Position numbers and translations under genes: made by a program
Shown here: one piece after another, positions 1-9,440 of the stretch
Numbering within the stretch: the first letter of the stretch is position 1
Layout of the letters: every line of letters starts with the position of its first letter
The notes under the pieces: generated by a model
Seen by the model: only the letters and a program-made list of their open reading frames with translations
Told to the model about the DNA's origin: nothing
Databases searched by the model: none
Assembly: GCF_900100795.1 (NCBI RefSeq)
Contig: NZ_FNCO01000019.1
Location: 62,001-126,000, forward strand
DNA from: Pseudomonas abietaniphila
Lineage (GTDB): Bacteria > Pseudomonadota > Gammaproteobacteria > Pseudomonadales > Pseudomonadaceae
Direction: 5' to 3'
Length of the DNA stretch: 64,000 nucleotides

Positions 1-2518
1 GACGGTGAGCGTCGGCTTCGGCCGGGGCGCTGATCACGCTTTCTGCCACGGCGGCGGTCACGGCCAGACCTGCAGCGAGTTCGCTGCTGTTGCCTTCGCT
101 GCGAACGGTGTCGTCACCGGCTTCGGCCTGGTGCTCTTCGCTGCCTTCAATCACATCGCCGTTGGCGTCACGCTGACGCTCACGACGGTTGCTGCGACGA
201 CGCTGGCCACGGGAGCGACGGCGAGGGCGATCGCCTTCAGCGTGTTCCTGACCGTTTTCGTCCTGCTGTTCTTCGTTGCTCAACAGTGCTTCGTCTTCAA
301 CCGCTGCCGCGGCCTGCTCGGCACGTGGTTGACGTTCTTCACGCGGCGCACGTGGTTGACGCTCTTCGCGCGGTGCGCGCTCAGGACGTTCTTCGCGTGG
401 CACGTTGACAGCCGGTGCGGCATCCAGTGGCTCACGCAGTTCACGTACGCGCTCTTCGCGCGGCTTGCGGTCTTCACGCTGAGCACGAGGCTGGCGCTCT
501 TCACGCGGTGCGCGTGCCGGACGTTCTTCACGTGGAGCTGCCGTTTCGTCACGGGCTTCGCGTGACTCGCGCGGTGCGCGCTCTTCACGAGGGGCGCGTT
601 CTTCACGCGGCGCACGCTCTTCGCGTGGAGCGCGTTCTTCACGCTCTGCACGAGGGGCGCGTTCTTCGCGAGGCTTGCGCTCTTCGTCGCGGCGACCGTT
701 ACGGCTGCGGCTCTGCTGACGACCGTTGCGACGCTCTTCGTTGCGGGCTGGACGCTCTGCAGCCGGTTTTTCAACCACGGCGGCCGGTGCGACAGGCTCT
801 TCCTTGGTGGCGAACAGGCTGACCAGCGATTTCACCAGGCCTTTGAACAGGCTTGGCTCGTGGGCAACAGGTGCTGGCGCTGCCGGTGCGGCGACTTCGG
901 CAGGAACCGGAGCATTGGCGCGTGCCGGTGCGGTCTTGACCGCGGCTTCCTGGCGAACCAGGGTCCGGGTTGCTGCTGTCGGCTGGACTTCTTCCACTTC
1001 GGCGGCGGCCGCAGCGATTTCGTAGCTGGACTGCAGGCTGTGGGCTTCCGGACTGTCATCACGCAGGCGCTGAACTTCGAAGTGCGGCGTCTCGAGATGA
1101 TCGTTCGGCAGGATGATGATGCGTGCGCGGGTGCGCAGTTCGATCTTGGTGATCGAGTTGCGTTTTTCGTTGAGCAGGAACGCAGCAACCGGGATCGGCA
1201 CTTGGGCGCGGACCTCGGCGGTGCGGTCTTTCAGGGCTTCTTCTTCGATCAGGCGCAGGATCGCCAGCGACAAGGATTCGACGTCACGGATGATGCCGGT
1301 GCCGTTGCAGCGTGGGCAGACGATGCCACTGCTTTCGCCCAGCGATGGTCGCAGGCGCTGACGGGACATTTCCAGCAGGCCGAAGCGCGAGATGCGACCG
1401 ACCTGAACGCGGGCACGGTCGGCTTCCAGGCTTTCGCGGACTTTTTCTTCCACGGCGCGCTGGTTCTTGGCCGGCGTCATGTCGATGAAGTCGATGACGA
1501 TCAGGCCGCCAATGTCGCGCAGACGCAGTTGACGGGCGATTTCTTCAGCCGCTTCAAGGTTGGTCTGCAGGGCGGTTTCTTCGATGTCGCTGCCTTTGGT
1601 GGCGCGTGCCGAGTTGATGTCGATGGACACCAGGGCTTCGGTCGGATCGATGACGATGGAGCCACCGGAAGGCAGTTCGACGACGCGCTGGAAGGCGGTT
1701 TCGATCTGGCTTTCGATCTGGAAACGGTTGAACAGCGGAACGCTGTCTTCGTACAGCTTGATCTTGCTGGCGTACTGCGGCATCACCTGGCGGATGAAGG
1801 TCAGGGCTTCTTCCTGGGCTTCGACGCTGTCGATCAGGACTTCACCGATGTCCTGGCGCAGGTAATCGCGGATCGCGCGGATGATGACGTTGCTTTCCTG
1901 GTAGATCAGGAACGGCGCGGCACGATCCAGGGACGCTTCCTTGATGGCGGTCCACAGTTGCAGCAGGTAGTCGAGGTCCCACTGCATTTCTTCGCTGCTG
2001 CGGCCAAGGCCGGCAGTGCGCACGATCAGGCCCATGTCGGCCGGTGCGATCAAGCCGTTGAGGGCTTCACGCAGTTCGTTGCGCTCTTCGCCTTCGATGC
2101 GGCGGGAGATACCACCGGCACGCGGGTTGTTCGGCATCAGCACCAGGTAACGGCCGGCCAGGCTGATGAACGTGGTCAGGGCGGCGCCCTTGTTGCCACG
2201 CTCTTCTTTCTCGACCTGAACGATGACTTCCTGGCCTTCGCTCAGGACGTCCTTGATGTTGACGCGACCTTCCGGGGACTTCTTGAAGTATTCGCGGGAG
2301 ATTTCTTTCAGCGGCAGAAAGCCGTGACGCTCAGAGCCGAAGTCGACAAACGCGGCTTCAAGGCTGGGTTCGATGCGCGTAATCCGGCCTTTATAGATGT
2401 TGGCCTTCTTCTGTTCGCGGGCCCCGGATTCGATGTCCAGGTCGTATAGGCGCTGGCCGTCTACCAGCGCAACACGCAACTCTTCAGGTTGAGTCGCGTT
2501 AATCAGCATTCTTTTCAT
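1..2518 (-). CDS. rne: Ribonuclease E, C-terminus cut by window edge
   Basis: Endoribonuclease E, the core of the RNA degradosome, which processes rRNA and tRNA precursors and starts mRNA decay at the inner membrane. Read on the minus strand, the protein begins MKRMLINATQPEELRVALVD, then has the S1 domain, the RNase H-like and DNase I-like catalytic part (IDFIDM motif) and the zinc-link cysteines in CPRCNGTG. After about residue 520 it becomes a long Arg/Glu/Pro-rich scaffold with imperfect repeats of the type REERAP. About 839 codons are present with no stop, so the last part lies left of position 1. Long open frames on the opposite strand here are shadows of this high-GC coding sequence. 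Divergent from rluC, as usual in Pseudomonas. Confidence 0.97.
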   Translation of the reverse strand, partial: MKRMLINATQPEELRVALVDGQRLYDLDIESGAREQKKANIYKGRITRIEPSLEAAFVDFGSERHGFLPLKEISREYFKKSPEGRVNIKDVLSEGQEVIVQVEKEERGNKGAALTTFISLAGRYLVLMPNNPRAGGISRRIEGEERNELREALNGLIAPADMGLIVRTAGLGRSSEEMQWDLDYLLQLWTAIKEASLDRAAPFLIYQESNVIIRAIRDYLRQDIGEVLIDSVEAQEEALTFIRQVMPQYASKIKLYEDSVPLFNRFQIESQIETAFQRVVELPSGGSIVIDPTEALVSIDINSARATKGSDIEETALQTNLEAAEEIARQLRLRDIGGLIVIDFIDMTPAKNQRAVEEKVRESLEADRARVQVGRISRFGLLEMSRQRLRPSLGESSGIVCPRCNGTGIIRDVESLSLAILRLIEEEALKDRTAEVRAQVPIPVAAFLLNEKRNSITKIELRTRARIIILPNDHLETPHFEVQRLRDDSPEAHSLQSSYEIAAAAAEVEEVQPTAATRTLVRQEAAVKTAPARANAPVPAEVAAPAAPAPVAHEPSLFKGLVKSLVSLFATKEEPVAPAAVVEKPAAERPARNEERRNGRQQSRSRNGRRDEERKPREERAPRAEREERAPREERAPREERAPREERAPRESREARDETAAPREERPARAPREERQPRAQREDRKPREERVRELREPLDAAPAVNVPREERPERAPREERQPRAPREERQPRAEQAAAAVEDEALLSNEEQQDENGQEHAEGDRPRRRSRGQRRRSNRRERQRDANGDVIEGSEEHQAEAGDDTVRSEGNSSELAAGLAVTAAVAESVISAPAEADAHR

Positions 2519-3235
2519 GTAGTACCGTCGGTTTCCGGGCTGCCGGAAACGGCGTTCGGCACACACGACTTCTCACGGTCGGTGTCAGGGCGCGTCAGGA
2601 GTGCTTGGACACTCCAGTGTCTAGCGATATTCGGCCAGCGGGGCCGTAGTCGCGACGACGTTTCCTGCTTGCTGTGGTGACAAATGACACCCTGTCAGCA
2701 AAAGCTTGGTCAGGAGGAGGAATCAACCATCGGTAGCGGACGATATGAAGCGTCTTGAATAAAGCCTTTTGCTACACAGTCCGACGGTTGTGCGTCTCCA
2801 CCCCACACGTATCCCTGATAATTCGGGTGCTGCCGCGCGCTGAATCCGCAGCGGGTTTGCATTTACGCGATCTTCGATGGGAAGTTCACGCGTCATGGCT
2901 CAAATTAAGGCTTCGGTTTCCGAAGCATTCGCCCGGTGTGTCTGCCAGCGACTGCACTTTGTGAACTGGCCTTGAACATGGGCCTCGATGGCGAGTGATT
3001 CACTCTGCGATCGGGCTTGTTTCAGGCCTCATGTCACCTGCGCTCGTTACGCTTGCTGACGCTCCGTTGTCACCGAAAGCCCCGTAGGGCGGCCTCGCGC
3101 CCTCGTGAATTGCGTTGGGCAGGGCCGGCTGTCATACCGTTTGTCCGCTGTCCAGGCCGCTTTTGGCGGCGTTCGCGACTATAGCAGCAATCATTAAGTG
3201 CTTCAAATCCATAAAAAATTGTTATGATTTGCGCC
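2519..3235. promoter_or_regulatory. rne-rluC divergent intergenic region
   Basis: A 717-base stretch between two divergently transcribed core genes, with no convincing coding sequence. A long leader before rne is known in proteobacteria, where RNase E regulates its own mRNA through the 5' UTR; that this leader does so here is inference. Near rluC an AT-rich segment with a TATGAT hexamer just before position 3224 could be the rluC -10 box, but no good -35 is seen at the right spacing. Confidence 0.5.
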
Positions 3236-4195
3236 ATGACGAATATCACCCCCCCAACCCCCGGCGTTCAGCTGGTAGAGGTTGCGCCGGAACTTGCCGG
3301 TCAACGCATCGATAATTTTCTGATCACGTACCTCAAGGGCGTTCCCAAGACCTTGATTTACCGCATATTGCGCAAAGGCGAAGTGCGAGTGAACAAAGGC
3401 CGGATCAAGCCCGAGTACAAGCTTCAGGCAGGCGACATCGTGCGCGTTCCACCCGTTCGGGTGCCTGAACGTGACGAGCCTGTGCCCGTCGCGCAAGGTC
3501 TGTTACAGCGCCTGGAAGCGGCAATCGTTTACGAAGACAAAGGCCTCATTGTCCTTAACAAGCCTGCTGGCATCGCGGTTCACGGCGGCAGCGGCCTGAG
3601 TTTCGGCGTCATCGAAGCCTTTCGTCAGTTACGCCCCGATGCCAAGGAGCTGGAACTGGTCCACCGCCTCGATCGCGACACTTCCGGTCTGCTCATGATC
3701 GCCAAGAAACGCAGCATGTTGCGTCACCTGCACGAGCAACTGCGGGGCGATGGCGTCGACAAACGGTACATGGCACTCGTTCGAGGTCACTGGGCAACGT
3801 CGCAGAAGCAGGTACGTGCGCCCTTGCTCAAGAGCAACCTGCGCTCGGGCGAGCGCATGGTCGAGGTGAACGAAGAGGGCAAGGAGGCGCTGACGCTGTT
3901 CAAAGTGCTGCGCCGCTTCGGTGACTTCGCGACGATGGTGGAGGCGCGCCCGATCACCGGTCGTACTCACCAGATTCGTGTGCACGCCCTGCATGCTGGC
4001 CATTGCATTGCGGGCGACAGCAAGTATGGCGACGAGGACTTTTCTCGCGAAATTCGTGATTTGGGCGGCAAGCGTCTGTTCCTGCATGCTTATGCCCTGA
4101 CTGTACCGCTGCCGGATGGCGGCGAGCTGAAAGTGGAAGCGCCCGTTGATGAAATGTGGGCCAAAACCGTGGAGCGTTTGCTGAGTGCGCCGTGA
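3236..4195 (+). CDS. rluC: 23S rRNA pseudouridine synthase C (955/2504/2580)
   Basis: Converts three uridines of 23S rRNA to pseudouridine. The protein (319 residues from the ATG at 3236) has an N-terminal S4 RNA-binding domain (about residues 20-75) and an RluA-type catalytic domain with the HRLDRDTSG motif holding the catalytic Asp (about residue 146). I chose ATG 3236 rather than the in-frame ATG at 3224 because the family starts with a short MTNITPPTPGVQ-like tail and 3224 falls in the presumed promoter. Its stop overlaps the start of the next gene by 11 bases, so the two are probably co-translated. Confidence 0.96.
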   Translation: MTNITPPTPGVQLVEVAPELAGQRIDNFLITYLKGVPKTLIYRILRKGEVRVNKGRIKPEYKLQAGDIVRVPPVRVPERDEPVPVAQGLLQRLEAAIVYEDKGLIVLNKPAGIAVHGGSGLSFGVIEAFRQLRPDAKELELVHRLDRDTSGLLMIAKKRSMLRHLHEQLRGDGVDKRYMALVRGHWATSQKQVRAPLLKSNLRSGERMVEVNEEGKEALTLFKVLRRFGDFATMVEARPITGRTHQIRVHALHAGHCIAGDSKYGDEDFSREIRDLGGKRLFLHAYALTVPLPDGGELKVEAPVDEMWAKTVERLLSAP

Positions 4196-4865
4196 TTACG
4201 AGCTGCTGATTTTTGACTGGGACGGCACGCTGTCCGACTCCATCGGTCGCATCGTCGAGGCCATGCGGGCCGCAGCCGAGTTGTCCGGCCGGCCGGTGCG
4301 GGACGACCTGGCGATCAAAGGCATTATTGGCCTGGGGTTGCCGGAGGCGATTCGCACGCTGTACCCCGACATCACTGCCAATGACCTGATCGATTTTCGT
4401 CAGCGCTACGCAGACAGTTACATGGCCATGGATGTCGAACCCTCGAAGTTGTTCGACGGTGTGCATGAGTCGCTGGAGGCCTTCCGTTCCGAGGGTTACC
4501 GGCTGGCGGTGGCGACCGGCAAGGCGCGTCGCGGCCTGGATCGTGTGCTCAAGGCCCATGGCTGGATAGATTACTTCGATGCGACTCGGGCCGCCGACGA
4601 GACGGCGAGCAAGCCTGACCCTCTGATGCTCAACGAAATCCTGCAGCACTGCGGCGTGCCGCCTGAAAAGGCGCTGATGATTGGCGATGCGTCGTTCGAT
4701 CTGCTGATGGCGCGTAACGCCGGCATGGATTGCGTAGCCGTGGGGTACGGTGCGCAGGCGCTGGATTCGTTGCTTCAGTATGAGCCGCGTCTGGCGATCG
4801 AGCATTTTTCCGAATTGCGTACCTGGTTGGGTGCGCGGACTGCCGAATCTTCGTTGTTGGGGTAA
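4185..4865 (+). CDS. HAD-IA family phosphatase (phosphoglycolate phosphatase-like)
   Basis: A soluble haloacid dehalogenase-superfamily phosphatase of 226 residues. Motif I is DWDGTLSDS (nucleophile Asp11, acid/base Asp13), motif II Thr111 in VATGK, motif III Lys143 in SKPDP and motif IV the GDASFD acids at 168 and 172. It starts with GTG inside the end of rluC, which suggests translational coupling. The location downstream of rluC is conserved in Pseudomonas. The substrate cannot be read from the sequence; phosphoglycolate or another small phosphate ester is plausible. Confidence 0.9.
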   Translation: MRRDYELLIFDWDGTLSDSIGRIVEAMRAAAELSGRPVRDDLAIKGIIGLGLPEAIRTLYPDITANDLIDFRQRYADSYMAMDVEPSKLFDGVHESLEAFRSEGYRLAVATGKARRGLDRVLKAHGWIDYFDATRAADETASKPDPLMLNEILQHCGVPPEKALMIGDASFDLLMARNAGMDCVAVGYGAQALDSLLQYEPRLAIEHFSELRTWLGARTAESSLLG

Positions 4866-4872
4866 TTGATCT

Positions 4873-5871
4873 ATGTCGGATGAATGGAAAGCACCGTCCT
4901 CGCAAGAGGGCGACGGCGAGCGCAAGGCCGATGCAAAGAGCTGGCAGTTGTTGGAAAAGACTTTGCTGGCCAGTGTTCAGGAGCAACGTCGCGCCCGTCG
5001 TTGGGGCATTTTTTTCAAATCCCTGACCTTTCTTTACCTGTTTGTAATGCTGGCGCTGTTTTCGCCGCTGATGGATTTCGGTAAAGGCGCATCGCGCACG
5101 ACCAGTCACACTGCGTTGATCGAGGTGAAGGGCATGATCGCCGACACCGAGGCTGCCAGCGCCGACAACATTGTGGGCAGCCTGCGGTCCGCCTTCGAGG
5201 ACGAAAAAACCAAAGGCGTGATCCTGCGCATCAATAGCCCTGGTGGCAGCCCGGTTCAGTCGGGCTACATCTATGACGAGATTCGCCGTCTGCGTGCGCA
5301 GAAGCCGAACATCAAGGTCTATGCGGTCATTACCGACCTCGGGGCTTCGGGCGCTTACTACATCGCCAGCGCTGCCGATCAGATTTACGCCGACAAGGCG
5401 AGCCTGGTGGGTTCCATCGGTGTCACAGCGGCCGGCTTCGGTTTTGTCGGCACCATGGAAAAGCTGGGGGTGGACCGCCGCACCTACACTTCGGGTGAGC
5501 ACAAGGCGTTCCTCGATCCTTTCCAGCCACCGAAGCCCGACGAGACGGCCTTCTGGCAGGGCGTGCTGGACACGACGCACAAACAGTTCATTGCCAGTGT
5601 GAAAGCGGGGCGCGGCGACCGCTTGAAGGACAAAGACCATCCTGAGCTGTTCTCCGGTCTGGTATGGACGGGTGAGCAGGCTGTCGCGTTGGGCCTTGTG
5701 GACGGTTTGGGCAGTGCCAGTTATGTCGCGCGTGAGGTGATCGGCGAGAAGGAGATGGTCGACTACACCGTGCAGGAGTCGCCGTTTGATCGTTTCTCGA
5801 AGAAGCTGGGTTCAAGCGTCGCCGAACAGATCGCAATGTGGGCCGGGTTTAACGGTCCTTCACTGCGCTAA
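4873..5871 (+). CDS. sppA: S49 family signal peptide peptidase
   Basis: Membrane-bound serine protease that degrades leftover signal peptides. A charged cytoplasmic N-terminus is followed by one membrane segment (about 47-66) and a single S49 domain. The nucleophile is Ser159 in DLGASGAYYIAS and the general base is probably Lys211 in SGEHKAFLDPF; the 52-residue spacing matches the short Bacillus-type SppA. At 332 residues it is the short form, not the double-length E. coli form. It follows the HAD gene by 7 bases in the same operon and ends at a strong terminator. Confidence 0.95.
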   Translation: MSDEWKAPSSQEGDGERKADAKSWQLLEKTLLASVQEQRRARRWGIFFKSLTFLYLFVMLALFSPLMDFGKGASRTTSHTALIEVKGMIADTEAASADNIVGSLRSAFEDEKTKGVILRINSPGGSPVQSGYIYDEIRRLRAQKPNIKVYAVITDLGASGAYYIASAADQIYADKASLVGSIGVTAAGFGFVGTMEKLGVDRRTYTSGEHKAFLDPFQPPKPDETAFWQGVLDTTHKQFIASVKAGRGDRLKDKDHPELFSGLVWTGEQAVALGLVDGLGSASYVAREVIGEKEMVDYTVQESPFDRFSKKLGSSVAEQIAMWAGFNGPSLR

Positions 5872-5887
5872 AGGCTCCCGGCAACAG

Positions 5888-5915
5888 AAAACCCGGCCAT
5901 TGGTCGGGTTTTTTT
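5888..5915 (+). terminator. Rho-independent terminator after sppA
   Basis: AACCCGGCC-ATT-GGTCGGGTT forms a nine-pair stem with one G.T wobble, followed by a run of T. It closes the rluC-HAD-sppA operon and lies between convergent sppA and maf. Confidence 0.9.
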
Positions 5916-5936
5916 ATCGCGCAAGATGCGCCTTGG

Positions 5937-6515
5937 TCAGGGGATTTCGATGCCTTCTGCGGTGAGCATGTCGACCAGCCTTATTAAAGGCAGGCCGATC
6001 AGGCTGGTGGCGTCCGGGCCTTCAGTGCTGCGGAACAGGCTGACGCCCAAGCCTTCGGCCTTGAAGCTGCCCGCGCAGTCGTACGGCTGCTCGGCGTGCA
6101 GGTAGCGGCTGATGCGTGGCGGGCTGAGTTCACGCATGTGGACAGTAAACGGCACGCAGTCGACCTGGCACTGCCCTGTCTGGCTGTTGTACAGCGCCAG
6201 TCCGGTCAGGAAGCTCACACTTTTGCCGCTGCTCGCGCTGAGCTGTTCCAGGGCGCGCTCAAAGGTGTGCGGCTTGCCGAGAATCTGCTCGCCCAGCACC
6301 GCCACCTGATCCGAGCCGATGATTAGATGGTCGGGATATTTCGCTGCCAGGGCTCGGGCTTTTTCCTGTGCGAGGCGCTTTACCAGCGTTATGGCGGACT
6401 CGTGCGGGTGATGGCTTTCGTCGATGTCCGGCGACGCGCAGACGAACGGCAGGCGCAGGCGTTCGAGCAATTCCCGGCGATAAGGCGAGCTGGAAGCGAG
6501 GAGCAAAGGCAGCAT
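5937..6515 (-). CDS. maf: Maf/YceF-type nucleotide pyrophosphatase
   Basis: House-cleaning nucleoside triphosphate pyrophosphatase of the Maf family, YceF subgroup, which prefers 7-methyl-GTP in E. coli. The N-terminal SSSPYRRELL motif and the GSDQVA loop with its catalytic Asp are present; the length of 192 residues is typical. I place the start at ATG 6515 because GGAG sits 8 bases upstream; an in-frame TTG at 6527 lies before that Shine-Dalgarno sequence. It is divergent from the yceD-rpmF-plsX operon. Confidence 0.93.
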   Translation of the reverse strand: MLPLLLASSSPYRRELLERLRLPFVCASPDIDESHHPHESAITLVKRLAQEKARALAAKYPDHLIIGSDQVAVLGEQILGKPHTFERALEQLSASSGKSVSFLTGLALYNSQTGQCQVDCVPFTVHMRELSPPRISRYLHAEQPYDCAGSFKAEGLGVSLFRSTEGPDATSLIGLPLIRLVDMLTAEGIEIP

Positions 6516-6583
6516 GGGGTTCTCCAAAACATGAAAGTCGAGTGTAATCAGCGGGTCAGGTTGCGAACAGCCCTGAATTTCCT

Positions 6584-6612
6584 TTGACAGTCGAGGACCT
6601 CGTCCCTAGAAT
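6584..6612 (+). promoter_or_regulatory. Sigma-70 promoter of yceD-rpmF-plsX
   Basis: TTGACA (6584-6589), 17 bases, TAGAAT (6607-6612): a near-consensus sigma-70 promoter. Transcription would begin around 6618-6620, only a few bases before the yceD ATG at 6622, so the mRNA may be leaderless or nearly so. Confidence 0.85.
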
Positions 6613-6621
6613 GCTGCGCCT

Positions 6622-7149
6622 ATGTTGAATGACCCGATTCCACCTCACGTTGACCCGCGCAAATTAGCTGATCGTGGCACTACTCTTCAGGGAGAGATGC
6701 TGCTGGCTGATTTGGAGAGACTCTGCGACCCGCTTGCTGACAATCTCGGTACAGTGCAGGCGAAATTCGTTTTTGAGCGAGACGAACAGCGCGCTGTGGT
6801 TATCCACAGCGAGATCGACGTCGAAGTCAAAATGGTTTGCCAGCGTTGTCTTGAGCTGGTCACCTTTCCGATCCATAGCGAATGCAGTTACGCCGTGGTG
6901 AAGGAGGGTGCAAACACCCAGTCGTTGCCGAAAGGCTATGACGTGCTGGAACTCGGCGAAGATCCATTGGATTTGCTGGCGTTGATCGAGGATGAGCTTT
7001 TGCTCGCCTTGCCCATTGTGCCAACTCATGATCCGAAAGAATGCCAGCAGCCGGCGGGCCTCGATGAGCCCGAGCCGAGCGTGGACGAGGTAACGCGGTC
7101 CAACCCGTTCAGTGTATTGGCGCAGTTAAAGCGTGACCCAAACGTTTAG
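6622..7149 (+). CDS. yceD: YceD family protein (DUF177), 23S rRNA accumulation protein
   Basis: A 175-residue acidic soluble protein. The DUF177 family has the CQRC motif seen here (residues about 74-77) and is linked to 23S rRNA accumulation or ribosome assembly; the gene is nearly always directly upstream of rpmF. No Shine-Dalgarno sequence is visible before ATG 6622, and the promoter ends 9 bases upstream, consistent with leaderless translation. It is followed after 13 bases by rpmF. Confidence 0.93.
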   Translation: MLNDPIPPHVDPRKLADRGTTLQGEMLLADLERLCDPLADNLGTVQAKFVFERDEQRAVVIHSEIDVEVKMVCQRCLELVTFPIHSECSYAVVKEGANTQSLPKGYDVLELGEDPLDLLALIEDELLLALPIVPTHDPKECQQPAGLDEPEPSVDEVTRSNPFSVLAQLKRDPNV

Positions 7150-7162
7150 GAGTTAATCAATT

Positions 7163-7345
7163 ATGGCTGTTCAGCAGAACAAAAAATCCCGCTCTGCCCG
7201 TGACATGCGCCGTTCGCACGACGCTCTCGAGGCTAGCACTCTGTCTGTAGAAAAAACCACCGGTGAAGTTCACCTGCGTCACCACGTATCGCCAGAAGGC
7301 GTATACCGTGGCCGTAAAGTGATCGACAAGGGCGCTGACGAGTAA
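7163..7345 (+). CDS. rpmF: 50S ribosomal protein L32
   Basis: A 60-residue ribosomal protein of the large subunit. It begins [20 protein letters not shown], the standard L32 N-terminus, and ends with the short [11 protein letters not shown] region. The zinc-binding cysteines of some L32 proteins are absent, as is normal for Pseudomonas. An AGGAG sequence lies before ATG 7163, and the stop is 5 bases before the plsX start. Confidence 0.97.
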
Positions 7346-7349
7346 TTTC

Positions 7350-8357
7350 TTGTCCGCTCCGGTCATCGCGATCGACGCAATGGGCGGGGACTTCGGTCCC
7401 CGCAGCATTGTTCAGGCCAGCATTGCCTGCCTGCTCGCTACACCCTCGCTTCATCTGACCCTCGTCGGTCAAGCCTCCCTTCTTGAAGAACTCATCGCAC
7501 GCCATTCCGGTGTCGATCGGTCGCGCCTGCTCGTCGTCAACGCCACGGAAATCATCACCATGGATGACCGGCCTTCGCTTGCGCTGCGCGGCAAGCCGGA
7601 CTCGTCGATGCGTGTCGCGTTGCGGCTGTTGGCAGACGGTAAGGCGCAGGCGTGTGTCAGTGCCGGAAATACCGGGGCGTTGATGGCGCTCTCGCGGTTC
7701 GTGCTCAAGACCCTGCCGGGCATCGATCGTCCGGCCATGGTCGCGGCGATTCCGACCCAGCGTGGCTACTGTCAGTTGCTGGACCTGGGTGCGAACGTGG
7801 ATTGCAGTGCCGAGAACCTTTACCAGTTCGCCGTCATGGGGTCGGTCGCTGCCGAGGCGCTGGGTGTGGCGCGGCCAAAGGTCGCATTGCTCAATGTCGG
7901 CACCGAGGACATCAAGGGCAACCAGCAGGTCAAGTTGGCGGCCAGTCTGCTGCAGGCCGCGCCGGGGCTTAATTACGTCGGGTTTGTCGAAGGCGACGGT
8001 CTGTATCGCGGCGAGGCCGATGTGGTGGTGTGTGACGGGTTTGTGGGGAATATCCTGCTCAAATCCAGCGAAGGCCTGGCCACCATGATCGGTGAACGGA
8101 TCGAGACGTTGTTTCGCCGGAACGTGCTGTCCCGGGCCGTAGGTGCGCTGGCGATGCCGCTGCTCAAACGCCTCAAGGCCGATCTGGCGCCTGCGCGTCA
8201 CAACGGCGCAAGTTTTCTGGGGTTGCAGGGCATTGTGGTGAAGAGCCATGGCTCCGCAGGCGCTCAAGGTTTTCAGAGCGCGATTCAACGTGCCCTGATC
8301 GAAATACAGGAGAATCTGCCGGAGCGCCTGCATGGACGTCTGGAAGAGCTGCTGTAA
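7350..8357 (+). CDS. plsX: Phosphate acyltransferase PlsX
   Basis: Converts acyl-ACP to acyl-phosphate, the first committed step to phosphatidic acid in most bacteria; peripheral to the membrane. The 335-residue protein starts PVIAIDAMGGDFGP, the family signature. The start is a TTG at 7350, five bases after the rpmF stop, with little Shine-Dalgarno sequence, so it probably depends on coupling to rpmF. It leads the fatty acid synthesis block. Confidence 0.96.
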   Translation: MSAPVIAIDAMGGDFGPRSIVQASIACLLATPSLHLTLVGQASLLEELIARHSGVDRSRLLVVNATEIITMDDRPSLALRGKPDSSMRVALRLLADGKAQACVSAGNTGALMALSRFVLKTLPGIDRPAMVAAIPTQRGYCQLLDLGANVDCSAENLYQFAVMGSVAAEALGVARPKVALLNVGTEDIKGNQQVKLAASLLQAAPGLNYVGFVEGDGLYRGEADVVVCDGFVGNILLKSSEGLATMIGERIETLFRRNVLSRAVGALAMPLLKRLKADLAPARHNGASFLGLQGIVVKSHGSAGAQGFQSAIQRALIEIQENLPERLHGRLEELL

Positions 8358-8487
8358 CGTGTCTTGAGCTAGAATGTGACCCTTGTGACTGCTTGGTCAT
8401 CCAACGGTTCAGTCGCAACACTTTGAATTACCTTGCGTTCGGTCTGACCGGACGTTCTTTTCGACGACAATAATCAGGGGCTTGTTA

Positions 8488-9426
8488 ATGTCTGCTTCCG
8501 TCGCATTCGTCTTTCCGGGTCAGGGCTCGCAGTCCCTCGGCATGCTTGCCGAGCTGGGCGCGCAGTACCCGTTGATCCAGGACACGTTTAAAGAAGCCTC
8601 CGACGCTTTGGGTTATGACCTTTGGGCGCTGACCCAGCAGGGTCCGGAAGAAAACCTCAATCAAACCGACAAAACCCAGCCGGCCATTCTGACCGCTTCG
8701 GTCGCCTTGTGGCGTCTGTGGCTGGCAGAAGGCGGTGTGCGTCCTGCGTTCGTCGCCGGCCACAGTCTGGGTGAATACAGTGCGCTGGTGGCGGCTGGCA
8801 GCCTGTCGCTGTCAGAGGCCGTCAAACTGGTCGAGCGTCGTGGTCAGCTGATGCAAGAAGCCGTTCCGGCCGGGCAGGGTGGCATGGCCGCCATTCTCGG
8901 TCTGGACGATGCCGACGTAATTGCCGCCTGTGCCGAAGCGGCTCAGGGCGAGGTCGTCAGCGCCGTGAATTTCAACTCGCCGGGCCAGGTCGTGATCGCC
9001 GGTGCCAAAGCGGCCGTCGAGCGTGCGATCGAGGCCTGCAAGGCCAAAGGCGCCAAGCGTGCGTTGCCGTTGCCGGTCAGCGTGCCGTCGCACTGCGAGC
9101 TGATGCGTCCTGCCGCCGAGCGTTTCGCCGAGTCCGTCGCTGCCATCGACTGGCAGGCGCCGCAAATCCCTCTGGTGCAGAACGTCAGTGCCAGCGTGGT
9201 CTCGGATCTGGACACGCTGAAAACCGATTTGCTTCAACAGCTGTACAAGCCGGTTCGCTGGGTCGAGTCGATCCAGGCGCTGGCCGCCAACGGTGCACTG
9301 CAACTGGTCGAGTGCGGTCCAGGCAAAGTGCTGGCGGGTCTTAACAAGCGTTGCGCCGATGGCGTGAACACCCACAACCTCAATACCCCGGATGCCTTCG
9401 CCGCCACTCTCGCGGCGCTGGCCTGA
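8488..9426 (+). CDS. fabD: Malonyl CoA-acyl carrier protein transacylase
   Basis: Loads malonyl from CoA onto ACP to supply fatty acid elongation. The family motifs FVFPGQGSQ (N-terminus), the nucleophile elbow GHSLGEYS (Ser93) and the catalytic His in VPSHCELM are all present; 312 residues. ATG 8488 is preferred over the in-frame TTG at 8482 because AGGGG precedes it at a suitable distance. It lies 130 bases after plsX and 14 bases before fabG. Confidence 0.97.
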   Translation: MSASVAFVFPGQGSQSLGMLAELGAQYPLIQDTFKEASDALGYDLWALTQQGPEENLNQTDKTQPAILTASVALWRLWLAEGGVRPAFVAGHSLGEYSALVAAGSLSLSEAVKLVERRGQLMQEAVPAGQGGMAAILGLDDADVIAACAEAAQGEVVSAVNFNSPGQVVIAGAKAAVERAIEACKAKGAKRALPLPVSVPSHCELMRPAAERFAESVAAIDWQAPQIPLVQNVSASVVSDLDTLKTDLLQQLYKPVRWVESIQALAANGALQLVECGPGKVLAGLNKRCADGVNTHNLNTPDAFAATLAALA

Positions 9427-9440
9427 TAAGGAGAACCTGC

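Noticed and set aside
280..774. Tandem-like repeats resembling a repeat array at the left edge
   Set aside because: They encode the Arg/Glu/Pro repeats of the RNase E scaffold region; ordinary low-complexity coding sequence.
860..2449. Long plus-strand open frame (529 codons) opposite rne
   Set aside because: It lies antisense to the well-conserved rne coding sequence; high-GC codon bias creates such mirror frames. The composition is unlike a real protein family.
3954..4925. 323-codon minus-strand frame across rluC and the HAD phosphatase
   Set aside because: Shadow of two confident genes on the plus strand.
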